Source: Cladopsammia gracilis
Taxonomy: Eukaryota > Cnidaria > Anthozoa > Scleractinia > Dendrophylliidae
Reading direction: 5' to 3'
DNA: 64,000 bases
Assembly: GCA_022457155.1 (NCBI GenBank)
Contig: JAJGOT010000021.1
Span: 388,501 to 452,500 of the forward strand
Positions 46,872 to 56,842 of the stretch are shown here, piece by piece (the first letter of the stretch is position 1; the number at the start of each line of letters is the position of its first letter). Below the pieces are notes generated by a model. It worked only from the letters and a program-made list of their open reading frames with translations, was not told the DNA's origin and searched no databases. The position numbers and the translations under genes are program-made.

Positions 46872-47025
46872 CTTAAAAAGTTCTTAAAATGGTCTATTTC
46901 TTTTAAAGATGTTGGAAATTCAATTCCTAGCCAATTTAAAACATTAGCTTGGGCTTTTAATTTTGTTGTGACTCTCTCAGGATGATCTTCACAAAGATTA
47001 AGAGCCCTTGTAACAGCCTATTTAA
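46872..47025 (-). pseudogene. POLB: PolB segment (second polymerase), N-terminal domain piece
   Basis: Minus strand reads AVTRALNLCEDHPERV, then NWLGIEFPTSLKEID, a conserved stretch of Polinton PolB upstream of Exo I. It aligns in order between the segment at 47869-48021 and the C-terminal part. The left end is cut by the Penelope-like fragment and the right end by a TTAA transposon. Confidence 0.8.
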
Positions 47026-47864
47026 CCCTGGGACCTACACGCAAACGTATACCCCAACCGTGGTACAGGGGGGGGGGGGGGGTTGTTGCAAACCCCCCTG
47101 GGATTTTGCGATGTTGAATATTTCGGAAATATTTCACATCTGATAGATAGCCAGCGATGTGCTCAACAAGATAATGTAAATACTATGGGTTGGGATGCTG
47201 CTGGGGGTCCGTGACGCCATCCAAAATGGCCGCCAAGGTGGCCGCCATCTTGGATTTTACTAAAAATTCAAATTTATCAGAAAAATGCGGAAATTGCAAA
47301 TATTGTCTGCTAGAGTTGCAAAATAACATACAATTAAACATTTTGATGCTTTTGGTAGCATTTTATACGTTTTTTCGCTTTAAAAAGGTGAAAACACGCT
47401 TTTTTCTTCAAAAATGGATTGACCACATGTTACTTATGACGTCATATCTCGTTACCATAGCAACCGGTTGTCGCCAAACTTTACCAAAATGTGTTTCAAG
47501 GATAAATGAATCATCATCATCATCATCATCATGTCGAGCGCACTCGGATTTTAAAAATGACCTTCCTCCAACCATTGGTGTCCTTCATCACTTCGGGGAG
47601 CGCCTCTCTCGTTAGTCCTGAATCTTCCTCTAGCAGATCAATATAGGTCTTGGCTGGACGTCCCCTAGATCTCTTATCATGTGATGGCTCCCAGAATAAC
47701 AGTTGGGAAACTACCTCTTTCTTACTCCTCCAACAATGTCCGCTAAATAGTTACTGAAAACGGCATGTGCTAATCTTAAATGGTCTTGAAAATATCGGAG
47801 AAAAGCCTTAAGGGGGGGGGGGGGGGGTGGCAACCACCCCCCACCCCCCTTGTACGTCCGAGGG
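47026..47864. mobile_element. TTAA-flanked MITE 1 (839 bp)
   Basis: TTAA lies at both edges (47022-47025 and 47865-47868). Ends are inverted: CCCTGGGACCTACA on the left and TGTACGTCCGAGGG on the right. Next to each end is a G-run with a matching C-run that can fold as a hairpin. It splits PolB between QQCF and AVTRAL. No transposase frame. TTAA targets are typical of piggyBac and Kolobok families. Confidence 0.8.
47241..47464 (+). promoter_or_regulatory. YY1-like, CRE and X-box-like motif cluster in MITE 1
   Basis: GCCGCCATCTTGG at 47241-47253 (YY1-type core), TGACGTCA at 47437-47444 (full CRE palindrome) and GTTACCATAGCAAC at 47451-47464 (fits the RFX X-box GTNRCC-NN-RGYAAC). Binding is inferred from motif identity only. 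Confidence 0.5.
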
Positions 47865-47868
47865 TTAA

Positions 47869-48021
47869 AGCATTGCTGATCATCATTTCTCATATTAATC
47901 AGTGCCTTTTTGCTTGCAATGAATTGTGGTTTATAATCAACTAAATGCAACACAAGATGATTAACATAATCAAACTGCCAATTTGAACCCATCATTTGAA
48001 AAGTGGCCAATAATTCAAGAA
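47869..48021 (-). pseudogene. POLB: PolB segment (second polymerase), before MITE 1
   Basis: Minus strand reads ILELLATFQMMGSNWQF, then KKALINMRNDDQQCF, the segment before AVTRAL in Polinton polymerases. It is bounded on the right by the unidentified insertion and on the left by the TTAA element. Confidence 0.8.
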
Positions 48022-49082
48022 TTGTAGCGGAGCACTTGCCGGCCGAAGGCCTGGCTGCGCAGCATCATACTCATAGAACCTGTGTCCGTCATTTTTCATG
48101 GTCATGGCTAGCGGAATGTTTTGCGGGCGCGCCTCCGTGACATGTGTCAGTCGCGCAAGTGTGGCGCGGCTACACAGTCGTCAGCTCTGTAAACATTAAA
48201 AAAGTTGGATATCTTTCGCAGTGTTTAGTGGAGCAGTAAAGTCGTTACTTCCCTGCATTTTTTCGCGGTTTGCTACTCAAGACAGGGATACTAATTAAGG
48301 GATACTCAGAAGCCGCTTTAGTGGAAAAAGAAGAGCTTTCGGAGATAAAATCTTGCTTCGAGGAACCCTCATACGTTTTTATCAATGCAGGAGCAATGCG
48401 GGGATGCCTTGTTCAGAACCGAAGAAGCGGAGTTTTAATGAATTTCCAAGCAGTCCAGTGGCTTAAAGGTAAAATAAATCACATTTTTCGATGGGAATTT
48501 ATGTTGATATCAATTTTTGATTATTGACTTTTCCTTTGCGTTTTGGAGACATGTTTATGAAACGTGCTCAAATTAAGTCGTGCTGTTATCTTGAATTTCA
48601 TCGAGGACAGCTTTGCTTTGATGCGCTGTAAATCGTACGTGTTTTACTTTTATACATAAACTAATGAAGATTTGAATAAAATTTTTCGAAAGAAGATTGT
48701 GTTGTCCATTTTTATGTGTTTGTTCATTCATTAGATAGATTGAAAAGCGATTTTAAAAACAAAACAAGACTTTGATTTTATAGTACAGTTCTATCTTCAC
48801 TCGCATCGCCTTATGCAAATATGTTTGTGTATTTTTGCAATTTTGATTTCCAAATCAGTTTCTCGGGCAATTTATGGTAAACAAAAACTGTATTTTATTC
48901 GGAAAGTAGTCGTACCTGTTATTCTAGACGGAGAAAAGTTGTTATTGTGAACTTTTCTACGGTCTAAATGTACTGTGCAGACGGTCGGGTAATAAGCTTA
49001 CTGTTTTTTGAGAATTGTTTTTTGAGAATTGTTTCACCTTAGTTAAGCTTGTTCATAGTGCTTCGCTGTTAGGCTCTGCCTA

Positions 49083-49150
<68 letters not shown>
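48022..49150. mobile_element. Unidentified 1.13-kb insertion with a (TA)n end
   Basis: PolB reads QMIDN on one side and ILELLATF on the other, and the codon across the break is restored when this segment is removed. It starts near TGTAGCGGAGC and ends in a (TA)n tract (49083-49152). No clear target duplication. It contains an 85-aa plus-strand frame (48270-48527) with a possible splice donor AAAGGTAAAA near 48468. The element type is unknown. Confidence 0.6.
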
Positions 49151-49156
<6 letters not shown>

Positions 49157-49646
49157 CAATCATTTGATTGAAAAGGCCTTTTTCATCCGTTGCTGCTAAA
49201 TTAAGCTCTATCTCTGAATGGAAAAGAGCATCTATTTCTATCACTTCTCCAGTTTGTAAATTACGACGATTCATTCGACAGGATAGAATCATTTTAATTT
49301 TAGTGCTTCTATTCTCTTTCAAAAGATTAAGGACTTGACCAGCAACTCGCTGGAAATAATCTCGTGGAGGCAAACCTTTTCTTCCTTCTATGATATATTG
49401 CCATGCAAACTTTTCCGAGGCTGAAGGACCTTCATTGATTTTAAAATTTTGTTGATAAAGATTTGCAACTCTTTGTTGGAAATCAGTAACAAGGTTGGAA
49501 GCTTTTCTCCCAATATTTGCGGGAACACTCTTAAGCCATTCCCACCAGGAAACACAAGTATTTTGAATTGTTTTCAATAAACTGGGCTGTGGTGGTGTTG
49601 GTGGGGGTAGATATGGAGTTTGGGAAAGAATTGGAGTTGATTTTAA
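49151..49646 (-). pseudogene. POLB: PolB segment (second polymerase), N-terminal region
   Basis: Minus strand reads a Pro-rich linker, then SWWEWLKSVPANIGRKA, SASEKFAWQYIIEGRKGLPP, and FHSEIELNL with TDEKGLFNQMIDN. These match the order of the poorly conserved N-terminal part of Polinton PolB as I know it. The repetitive Ile-Tyr tail of the open frame is only the (TA)n tract. Confidence 0.7.
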
Positions 49647-50866
49647 CCCTATTCAGACCGGGCTTTTTTGGATCTTCTGAGACCGGGGGGGGGGGGGGGG
49701 GCGGATTCCGCCCCCCCTTCGTAACTTCTACAGGAAAGTAGGTATGGACACCAAAATTTTCAGGAGACATTGTATGTCCGTAATTCTATCGATCCACATA
49801 ATTATGTTGTCATGACAATTTCTATGACGTCACAATTACGTCATATATTGACAGTTCATTCACAGAAAGTGTTTGCCGTACCTATCTCTAAATTGTTTAG
49901 AATAATGACAATAATGTTTTCTCTGATGATGTTGGAAAACATTTTTAATGTATATATTGGTACTTGTAACTTGTAGCAACATGATGACGTCATCATGACG
50001 TCATAAAAATATATTTGTTTTGATGTTTTAATTTTTGTAATTAAACCGCAATCTAAGGGAAGTATCAATTTTTCTTACTCTGTAATTGTTTAAACATTTG
50101 TATAACAACAACTTTTTATGTTACCATGACAGTTCATGTGACGTCATCATGACGTCAAATGTGCAAGAAAACGTCCAAAAGGCGAGAAATTGTATTTATT
50201 CTAAAAAATTCATAAAAAATAAATAAAGCTAAAATAACAAAAAATAAAGAAAAAACAACATTAAAAAAAAAAAGAAAATAAATTTCGAATATTTTTTGGA
50301 GCCGCCACCTTGGATCCGCCATCTTGGATCCACCATCTTGGATCCGCCATCTTGGATCCGCCATCTTGGATTTGGTATATCGTATCCTGAGCACGGAGTA
50401 TGCACTAAAATTACCCAAAATCACTCAAAATTAAAAGATTAACATTTAAATCAAGCAAAGAGTAAAAAACAAAAATAAAAAATATGCGATAAAAGGTAGA
50501 AAAAAGTGAAATTTGAAAGTACTACAAAAAAGCCTCTTTAACTACGGTTACCATGGAAACGCCTCCTTACTTTTTAATTTTGGATCAAGGACGACAACAA
50601 TGCATCGTTTGGTGTTTAAATCCATAATAAAGATCAGTGTAAAACAGAATAACATAAAATAAACAGAGGAAATACTTATCTCTCAAAATGAGTTAAAAGC
50701 ATCCGTCAAAATGTGGTTGCCATGGCAACGTCAAATTTTCTTTGACAACATACTTTCTGCCAAAATGTTCACAGATAAATTTTAGGAAAAGTCGAGAAGT
50801 TTCAAGGCTGCAGGTAGAAAGGCACTTTCCGCCCCCCCCCCCCCCCCCCCCCCGGTCTGAATAGGG
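49647..50866. mobile_element. TTAA-flanked MITE 2 (1,220 bp)
   Basis: TTAA at 49643-49646 and 50867-50870. Inverted ends are CCCTATTCAGACCGGG and CCCGGTCTGAATAGGG, with long G or C runs just inside. No transposase. It splits the N-terminal part of PolB between DTPTVH and LKSTPILSQ. Confidence 0.85.
49825..50729 (+). promoter_or_regulatory. CRE array, YY1-like tandem units and X-box palindrome in MITE 2
   Basis: Five TGACGTCA sites (49825, 49985, 49996, 50139, 50150). About five 15-base units of GGATCCGCCATCTTG type lie at about 50298-50370. A near X-box GTTACCATGGAAAC is at 50547-50560 and a perfect palindromic X-box GTTGCCATGGCAAC at 50716-50729. These are the same three motif classes as in MITE 1. 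Confidence 0.5.
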
Positions 50867-51013
50867 TTAATGGACGGTTGGTGTATCCAATGGATTGGGA
50901 GAAGCTTCATTTATCAAACGTATTAAATTTTCTTTTGTAGTAACACGGGTACGGCCAGGGATTTTTCTTCGTTTTGCAATTTGTCTTAAGTCTTTAACTT
51001 CCATTTGTTCCAT
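50867..51013 (-). pseudogene. POLB: PolB start (second polymerase), SAP-like segment
   Basis: Minus-strand ATG at 51011-51013. The product starts MEQMEVKDLRQIAKRRKIPG and continues KENLIRLINEASPNP, a helix-turn-helix pattern like a SAP or Rho-type DNA-binding segment found at the start of several Polinton polymerases. A second ATG lies three codons later. Removing the insertions downstream gives a gene of roughly 1,100 codons plus the deleted part, near the usual size for the family. Confidence 0.65.
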
Positions 51014-51077
51014 TTTAAATTACAAAATTAATTTTTTTTATATGTTTATTTTTTCCCTGGGAGAGAAACCCTCCCTA

Positions 51078-51583
51078 CAGTAGATAGAAAAGGAGGACTC
51101 CTGGCAAAACCCCAAATCACCAAGCCCCCTCTAGGAAAAAATATATGGGCAAACTAGTAGAAAGCAAACCCAAACAAACTAACTCAGTGAAACAAAATGA
51201 AACCAAGGGATGCATTTGGAAATGCATTTTAAAGCTAAAAAGGGCAACAAGGCGCCAGCGTCAAGAAATAGCGGTTATATTTTTGATGCATTATCGTTAA
51301 AATCAAGGATACGAAATGACACATTTTGTGTTATTTCGTTTATTTTTCTGGGAAGTAGTGTGTGTTGATTTTTGGAATCGCTAAAATTTAACGATAGCAA
51401 ATTTGACTTTTTTTTCACTTTTAAAATGTTATGCTAAAATCAGCGATAATATTTTTTTAAAAATAAAAACCGCTATATTTTAGCAGTGGAGGATGAAGTT
51501 TTTTCGACTTTGATCGAATTTTATAAAGGAGGGGGCTTGGTGATTTTGGGTTTTGGCCTGGAGTCCTCCTTTTCTATCTACTG
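51078..51583. mobile_element. 506-bp MITE with about 53-bp inverted ends
   Basis: Left end CAGTAGATAGAAAAGGAGGA and right end its inverse TCCTCCTTTTCTATCTACTG. Similarity runs on through the CCAAATCACCAAGCCCCC segment. No obvious target duplication and no coding frame. Superfamily not assigned. Confidence 0.75.
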
Positions 51584-52445
51584 AGTTCCTTTAATTATTG
51601 TTTGATGTCGTAAGGATGGGCTGCTGTCAGCTGCTGTTTAACTCTATGCTTGAGGGGCTAAACTGAACTGACTTTAGGACTTCATACAAGGCATACAAGG
51701 CATACAAGCTCGCTGCGATGGCCGTTTAGGTCTGTTTATTGATCAAGATAAAACTTCGATACAAACTTATTATAACTGCCAAGTCTCACGCCTGCGAGTC
51801 CAAAACTCCGATCTCACGTCAACTTACGCCTATTGAGCAATTTCTCAAGCCTGACTTACATATTTGAGCTATCAGCCTTAACTGATCGCATGATCCAATT
51901 AAAGATATAGTTACGTTCATAAATAATTGGCATTTTTTGTAAGATTTTATCGTTCTGAACATTACGATTACAGCTGGATGTTATTAAACGGAGGTCAGAG
52001 GTCCATGGAAACTTCCGAATTCTAAGGAACATCTTTGGACACCTTCGGAATAGATCGTGTTGTCTTGGGATTTGGTCGGATCGCCTTCGGAAATCCTGGC
52101 ACTCTAAAGAAAAAAATCTCACGCCTATCACTTGGAAAAAGTTGGCAGGTACAAGTTATCGGCAGTTGAAAATTGAACTGATTTGACGATTTTCAGGATT
52201 TAGGATAAGTTAAGCTTTCAAAACTCTCAACGTGAAGCAAGGAAAGATATTATAGATAGAAAGTGAACTTGCTCGAGCAAAAGGCAAGTGTTTGTTTTTT
52301 TTTGGCATATTTTCCAATTTTCGTGAAATTCAAACGGTTGTAAATATTAATAACGTAGGATACACAAAAATACTAAAAAATACAATACTTACAATACTTT
52401 ATTTTCACATTTCCATGACATTTTTGTTACAAGAAAATATATATC

Positions 52446-52448
<3 letters not shown>
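51584..52448. other. Stretch without recognisable genes
   Basis: Moderately AT-rich. A 91-aa minus-strand frame (51856-52131) shows no motif I know. A short repeated CAAGGCATACAAG is near 51690. Confidence 0.6.

Positions 52449-52530
<82 letters not shown>
52449..52530. repeat. (TA)n microsatellite
   Basis: About 80 bases of uninterrupted TA directly left of the palindrome. Its length in the assembly is unreliable. Confidence 0.95.
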
Positions 52531-52531
<1 letters not shown>

Positions 52532-52559
52532 CAATGTATGATTACTCACAGTTGTTTCA

Positions 52560-52629
52560 TATAGACTTTAATACAGTTCTGTTTCGTGGACCGATGTTGC
52601 GTCGGTCTACTCATCAGTTAAATTCTATA
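52560..52629 (-). ncRNA. Hammerhead ribozyme, left arm
   Basis: Exact mirror of the ribozyme at 53158-53227, read on the minus strand. It contains CTGATGA, the stem II hairpin, GAAA and a CTGTA cleavage context. Transcription leftward from the palindrome centre would produce it. Confidence 0.8.
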
Positions 52630-52883
52630 TACACTGTAGCATAAAAGAGGTTTTATACATCAGTAATATGATCTAGACCGAAGCCGTTACAAAATTTAAA
52701 CAAAAGTGACAACAGAGAGAGATACATATGATTGGTCCTGAAAAATACGAAATAGACAGTAATATGATGCTGACCAAAAACGTTAAAAAATTAAAACTAG
52801 GGGTACAATACATATAATTGGTTCTAAATGATGCGGTATAAACGATCAAAGCAAACCCAAAGAACAATAGAAACCTATATAAG

Positions 52884-52912
52884 TGTGGCTTATATAAGTG
52901 TGGCTTATATAG
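52884..52912. promoter_or_regulatory. Palindromic TATA-like centre, possible divergent promoter
   Basis: The spacer and arm starts hold CTTATATAAG-type TATA boxes and two GTGTGGCTTATATA phrases. They are symmetric enough to serve both directions. Promoter function is inferred from position between two outward-facing ribozyme arms. Confidence 0.4.
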
Positions 52913-53157
52913 GTTTCTATTGTTCTTTGGGTTTGCTTTGATCGTTTATACCGCATCATTTAGAACCAATTATATGTATTGTACCCCTAGTTTTAATTTT
53001 TTAACGTTTTTGGTCAGCATCATATTACTGTCTATTTCGTATTTTTCAGGACCAATCATATGTATCTCTCTCTGTTGTCACTTTTGTTTAAATTTTGTAA
53101 CGGCTTCGGTCTAGATCATATTACTGATGTATAAAACCTCTTTTATGCTACAGTGTA

Positions 53158-53227
53158 TATAGAATTTAACTGATGAGTAGACCGACGCAACATCGGTCCA
53201 CGAAACAGAACTGTATTAAAGTCTATA
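53158..53227 (+). ncRNA. Hammerhead ribozyme, right arm
   Basis: Conserved core CTGATGA at 53170-53176 and GAAA at 53202-53205. Stem II is GTAGACCG with CGGTCCAC (one mismatch). Stem III is very short (CA with UG around a 4-base loop), then U-A as the cleavage dinucleotide at 53215. Stem I pairs TATAGAATTTAA (53158-53169) with TTAAAGTCTATA (53216-53227), one mismatch. The minimal stem III is characteristic of Penelope-associated hammerheads. Confidence 0.85.
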
Positions 53228-53321
53228 TGAAACAACTGTGAGTAATCATACATTGTTATAACCGCTCCATTATTGTCGAGCACTATTCTGGATACATCAG
53301 TGTGGAACTCACCTGTAGTCA

Positions 53322-53322
53322 A

Positions 53323-53413
<91 letters not shown>
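53322..53413. repeat. (TA)n microsatellite
   Basis: About 90 bases of TA with one TG interruption, between the palindrome and the Penelope 3' region. Confidence 0.95.
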
Positions 53414-53417
<4 letters not shown>

Positions 53418-53585
53418 GTAGAACTGGATATTCGTAAAACAGTGCTCAATACATTAATGTAGAGCGAACTATATGTTTATGCAGGAAAGAAACAAATAAA
53501 CTACGCTTTCATCCCGACAAGCCTGTTTCGTGGTTGCCCACTCATCAGGGGATTCAATAAGAATATTCCTTACCGTCGCTTCTTA
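53414..53585 (-). mobile_element. Penelope-like element, 3' terminal region
   Basis: On the minus strand this continues the untranslated region that follows the GIY-YIG gene. TTGTATATAA at the right (63390-63399 side) joins AGAAGCGACGG here once the CACTG transposon is removed. It contains the hammerhead at 53511-53553 and runs into (TA)n. Confidence 0.7.
53511..53553 (-). ncRNA. Hammerhead ribozyme of the Penelope-like element
   Basis: Minus strand: stem I ATCCC with GGGAT, CTGATGA, stem II GTGG-GCAA-CCAC (GNRA loop), GAAA, minimal stem III CA-GGCT-TG, then cleavage after TC. All core bases are present. The sequence differs from the two palindrome ribozymes, so it is an independent copy. 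Confidence 0.9.
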
Positions 53586-53599
53586 CACTGGAAAAGTTG

Positions 53600-54661
53600 A
53601 AAATTTACATACTATGTAAATAACATGTAAATAACATGTAAATCACTGAAAATAGACTGTAAACGATAATTTACAGACTATTTGGACATTTACATGTTAT
53701 CAATAATCATGTAAATAACATGTAAATATTAGAGCTGAAACATGTAAATTATAGTGAATAGGCTGTAAATTTTGAAGGTATAGGAACAGAGACCATGTAA
53801 ATAACATGTAAATTGGAAAAGGCGACTTTGTACATAGCATGTAAATTTAAAAAGAGAGACTGTAAATAACATGTAAATTAGGAAACGGAGGTTATGAAGA
53901 CCCTGTAAATAACATGTAAATTGAAAAAGGGGGGCTATCAATACCATGTAAATTGAAAAAGGGGGGCTGTCAAGACCATGTAAATAACATGTAAATTGAA
54001 AAAGGGGGGCTATCAAGACCCTGTAAATAACATGTAAATTGAAAAAGGGGGGCTATCAATACCATGTAAATTGAAAAAGGGGGGCTGTCAAGACCATGTA
54101 AATAACATGTAAATTGAAAAAGGGGGGCTGTCAAGACCATGTAAATAACATGTAAATTGAAAAAGAGGGGCTATCAAGACCATGTAAATAACATGTAAAT
54201 TGAAAAAGGGGGGCTATCAATACCCTGTAAATAACATGTAAATTGAAAAAGGGGGGCTATCAAGACCATGTAAATAACATGTAAATTTAAAAAGGGGGGC
54301 TATCAAGACCCTGTAAATAACATGTAAATTGAAAACGGGGTCTGTCAAGACCATGTAAATAACATGTAAATTGAAAAAGAGGGGCTATCAAGACCATGTA
54401 AATTGAAAAAGGGGGGCTATCAATACCCTGTAAATAACATGTAAATTGAAAAAGGGGGGCTATCAAGACCATGTAAATAACATGTAAATTGAAAAAGGGG
54501 GGCTATCAAGACCCTGTAAATAACATGTAAATTGAAAAAGGGGGGCTGTCAAGACCATGTAAATAACATGTAAATTGAAAAAGGGGGGCTATCAAGACCA
54601 TGTAAATAACATGTAAATTGAAAAAGGGGGGCTATCGAGACCCTGTAAATAACATGTAAAT
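53600..54661 (+). repeat. Subterminal GTAAATAACATG repeats and 43-bp minisatellite
   Basis: About 20 units of a roughly 43-base repeat built from CATGTAAATAACATGTAAAT, TGAAAAAGGGGGGCT and ATCAAGAC. They become regular from about 53930. Some units lack the ATAACATGTAA part, giving 27-30 base variants. Confidence 0.9.
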
Positions 54662-56842
54662 TCAATGCTGTGTCTTCAACTGAAAAGCATTTTTGCAACA
54701 CCATACCATAATTTGAAGACCTTACTGTTTAGAGAAGTACAACTGTCAGTCTAGCAATGCAATTTGTTTCAATTTAATGCTGGTTCCTTTTGTCACATAA
54801 AATATTCCATGCCACAAACATGACTACAACTTTACAGTTTTAACCGGAACTTGCAAGGCAAGGCAAGTCACTTTAAATGCATACATGATAATGATAATAA
54901 TAATCTTTATTGAGGATGCCAACGTCACCAGTAGTGGTCCTCTCCTAAGACTATAAATTATGTTAACTATCTTTCACTTGTTGAAAAAAACATCATGAAC
55001 ATCTGTAGCCCTGGCCAAATGGAAAGACAAGTCGACATAAAAAATAAGTTGCATCAATACCTTTTATCCAATTCAATCAAGCATAGATTCTAGTTGACGC
55101 AAGCTTTTAATAGGTAACTTAAGATCCACGACGACAACATGGACGACGACCAGAAGTGAGTTTCACGCAATTTTCCCACGAATTCTGTCGTCGTCTTCTC
55201 GTCTACAACGACCAAGCCAGTAGTTTCACATTGTCGTGCAAAGGAGTTTCATTTTTGCTTGTCTATTTTACGAAGCCAGCGAATTGGATTAAAAATTTGA
55301 CTGTATACCATGTGTGTGCTTTCGTGTTGTTTCCTAACTGGTGGCAAGACGAGGAAAAGGCGAACCAGTAAGTCGTAAATGTACTTTTATCTTTAAAACT
55401 TGCCCTTACAGTCAAAACAACTGGATCGAAAAAAAATTATTCATGACTGCAAGCAGCTGGCCACAAGCCTTGAATAGAAGAATGTAATCACTTGTACTCT
55501 GGAATTTACGTCTGTGTAATATGTAAAAATATATTGAATCTTCAGCAGTGAACCGTTTCATTTTGTTACTTTTTTGCAGATGTGGTTATTTAGACTCACA
55601 GCCAAATACATTGTTTTTGCCAACTCTTGTAATTAATTGTGTATTGTGTTTATTTTTGGGGGACCAAACTTTGTATGCAATTCCGAACATGATATACTAA
55701 TGTGCCGGGAACACGGCAAAACACTCAGACTCGGCCATTTCATACAGCATGAACTTTCAATATTCTCCATGGGGAAAAATCAAGATTTTTGGACTCAAAC
55801 AGGTCAAACAAAACTGGAAATTATTCGTTGTTAATAAAGTTTAATCCATGGCTAATCTCATCTTGAGCGAGACGTTTTCAACAAGCCAAGTCAAAATAAG
55901 TTGTCGTCTACCTGCCGGCCACATCTTAAGATTTCATTTTCCCACCAAAACCGATGTCCTCGGACCAGTCCTCCTGCGGTCTATAGATGTTGTCGTTGTC
56001 TCATTCATTGTAGATCTTAAGTTCTCTAATATCACTTAGTCAACCACTGCAAGTTATCATGTACATTGAAATGGCTTGTTTACAATTTGGAACAACTTGC
56101 ATCTAGACATATACTTGCCAGTCAGTTTGGCCAGAACATAAGTGGGTATTTTTCTGCCCATGACTAAATAATATTCAAGCAAGTTTTCAGAAGAATTTGT
56201 CAAAATATATTTTCATTGAATTTTGTCATTTCCACACCAATAAGGTCAGCATTTACATGCAAACACAATGGCAGCTGACTATGGCATAGTCTTTTGTCAT
56301 AAAAACTGGCATTTTATGCCTGACTATATAACTCATATCCTATTTTTAGTAGATCCTATATGGCACAGTAACTGATCATTTTTTTAGAATTATTGTTTCT
56401 GTTTTGCATTGTTCCTTTCAAAAAGCTACATGTACACTGTACAGTGTACATTGACTACAGCTTTGGTATGTTTTCTGCCAGAGTTTGGCCATGGGGATGC
56501 TCTTGCTCTTGAAGCCTGCGAAACAAAACAAAAAAACAGCTGCAGTGAGCAGACGTCTGTCTTGTAGTAGTCTGCCTGATAACTAAGGCAACTGCCCTTC
56601 GCATCCATTTTTTTATCAAAAGAAAAGTGGGCAGCACACAGCAGCTAGACCGGTTTCGTGATACAAATTTGTAAGAGTTTAATGGATGGTAAGCACAAAA
56701 TGTTGCGATACTATACTGTCCAATTATTTCAGTCAGTTTATGTTCTTGATGTAAAGAATTGTTTTGGAGGAGATGTGGAAGCTTACATTCAGAAGGGGTT
56801 ATAACTCGAAGAATTTTGTGGGCCTATAACTGGGTGGGCTTA
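54662..56842. other. CACTG element interior, no recognisable gene
   Basis: AT-rich. Short frames only (for example 55156-55371, 55637-55834), none with a known motif or convincing splice structure. Confidence 0.6.
54884..54960 (-). mobile_element. LINE 3' end, minus orientation
   Basis: On the minus strand it reads CCTCAATAAAGATTATTATT, a polyadenylation-like signal plus ATT-type simple tail, as at 3' ends of several cnidarian LINEs. The upstream body is not identifiable. Confidence 0.4.

Larger units (their letters stand above)
52527..53260. repeat. Palindrome of two 357-bp arms (Penelope-like pLTR or retrozyme unit)
   Basis: Left arm 52527-52883 and right arm 52904-53260 are reverse complements with no mismatch that I could see, around a 20-base spacer. 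Each arm ends in a hammerhead ribozyme about 260-340 bases from the centre. Inverted pseudo-LTRs with hammerheads are known in Penelope-like elements, and similar hammerhead units occur as retrozymes in corals. The identical 64-aa frames in the arms are a consequence of the symmetry. Confidence 0.85.

Noticed and set aside
49080..49150. Ile-Tyr repeat protein tail
   Set aside because: It is only the (TA)n microsatellite read in frame with a PolB segment.
52673..53114. Two identical 64-aa proteins encoded divergently
   Set aside because: They are mirror images in the palindrome arms around a hammerhead unit, with low-complexity hydrophobic content.
53720..54661. CRISPR-like regular repeats
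   Set aside because: Animal DNA context, no unique spacers (the whole 43-base unit repeats) and no cas genes. It is a minisatellite within a transposon.
55156..55371. Possible host exon of 71 aa
   Set aside because: No clear splice acceptor, motif or neighbouring exons; it sits in a transposon interior.
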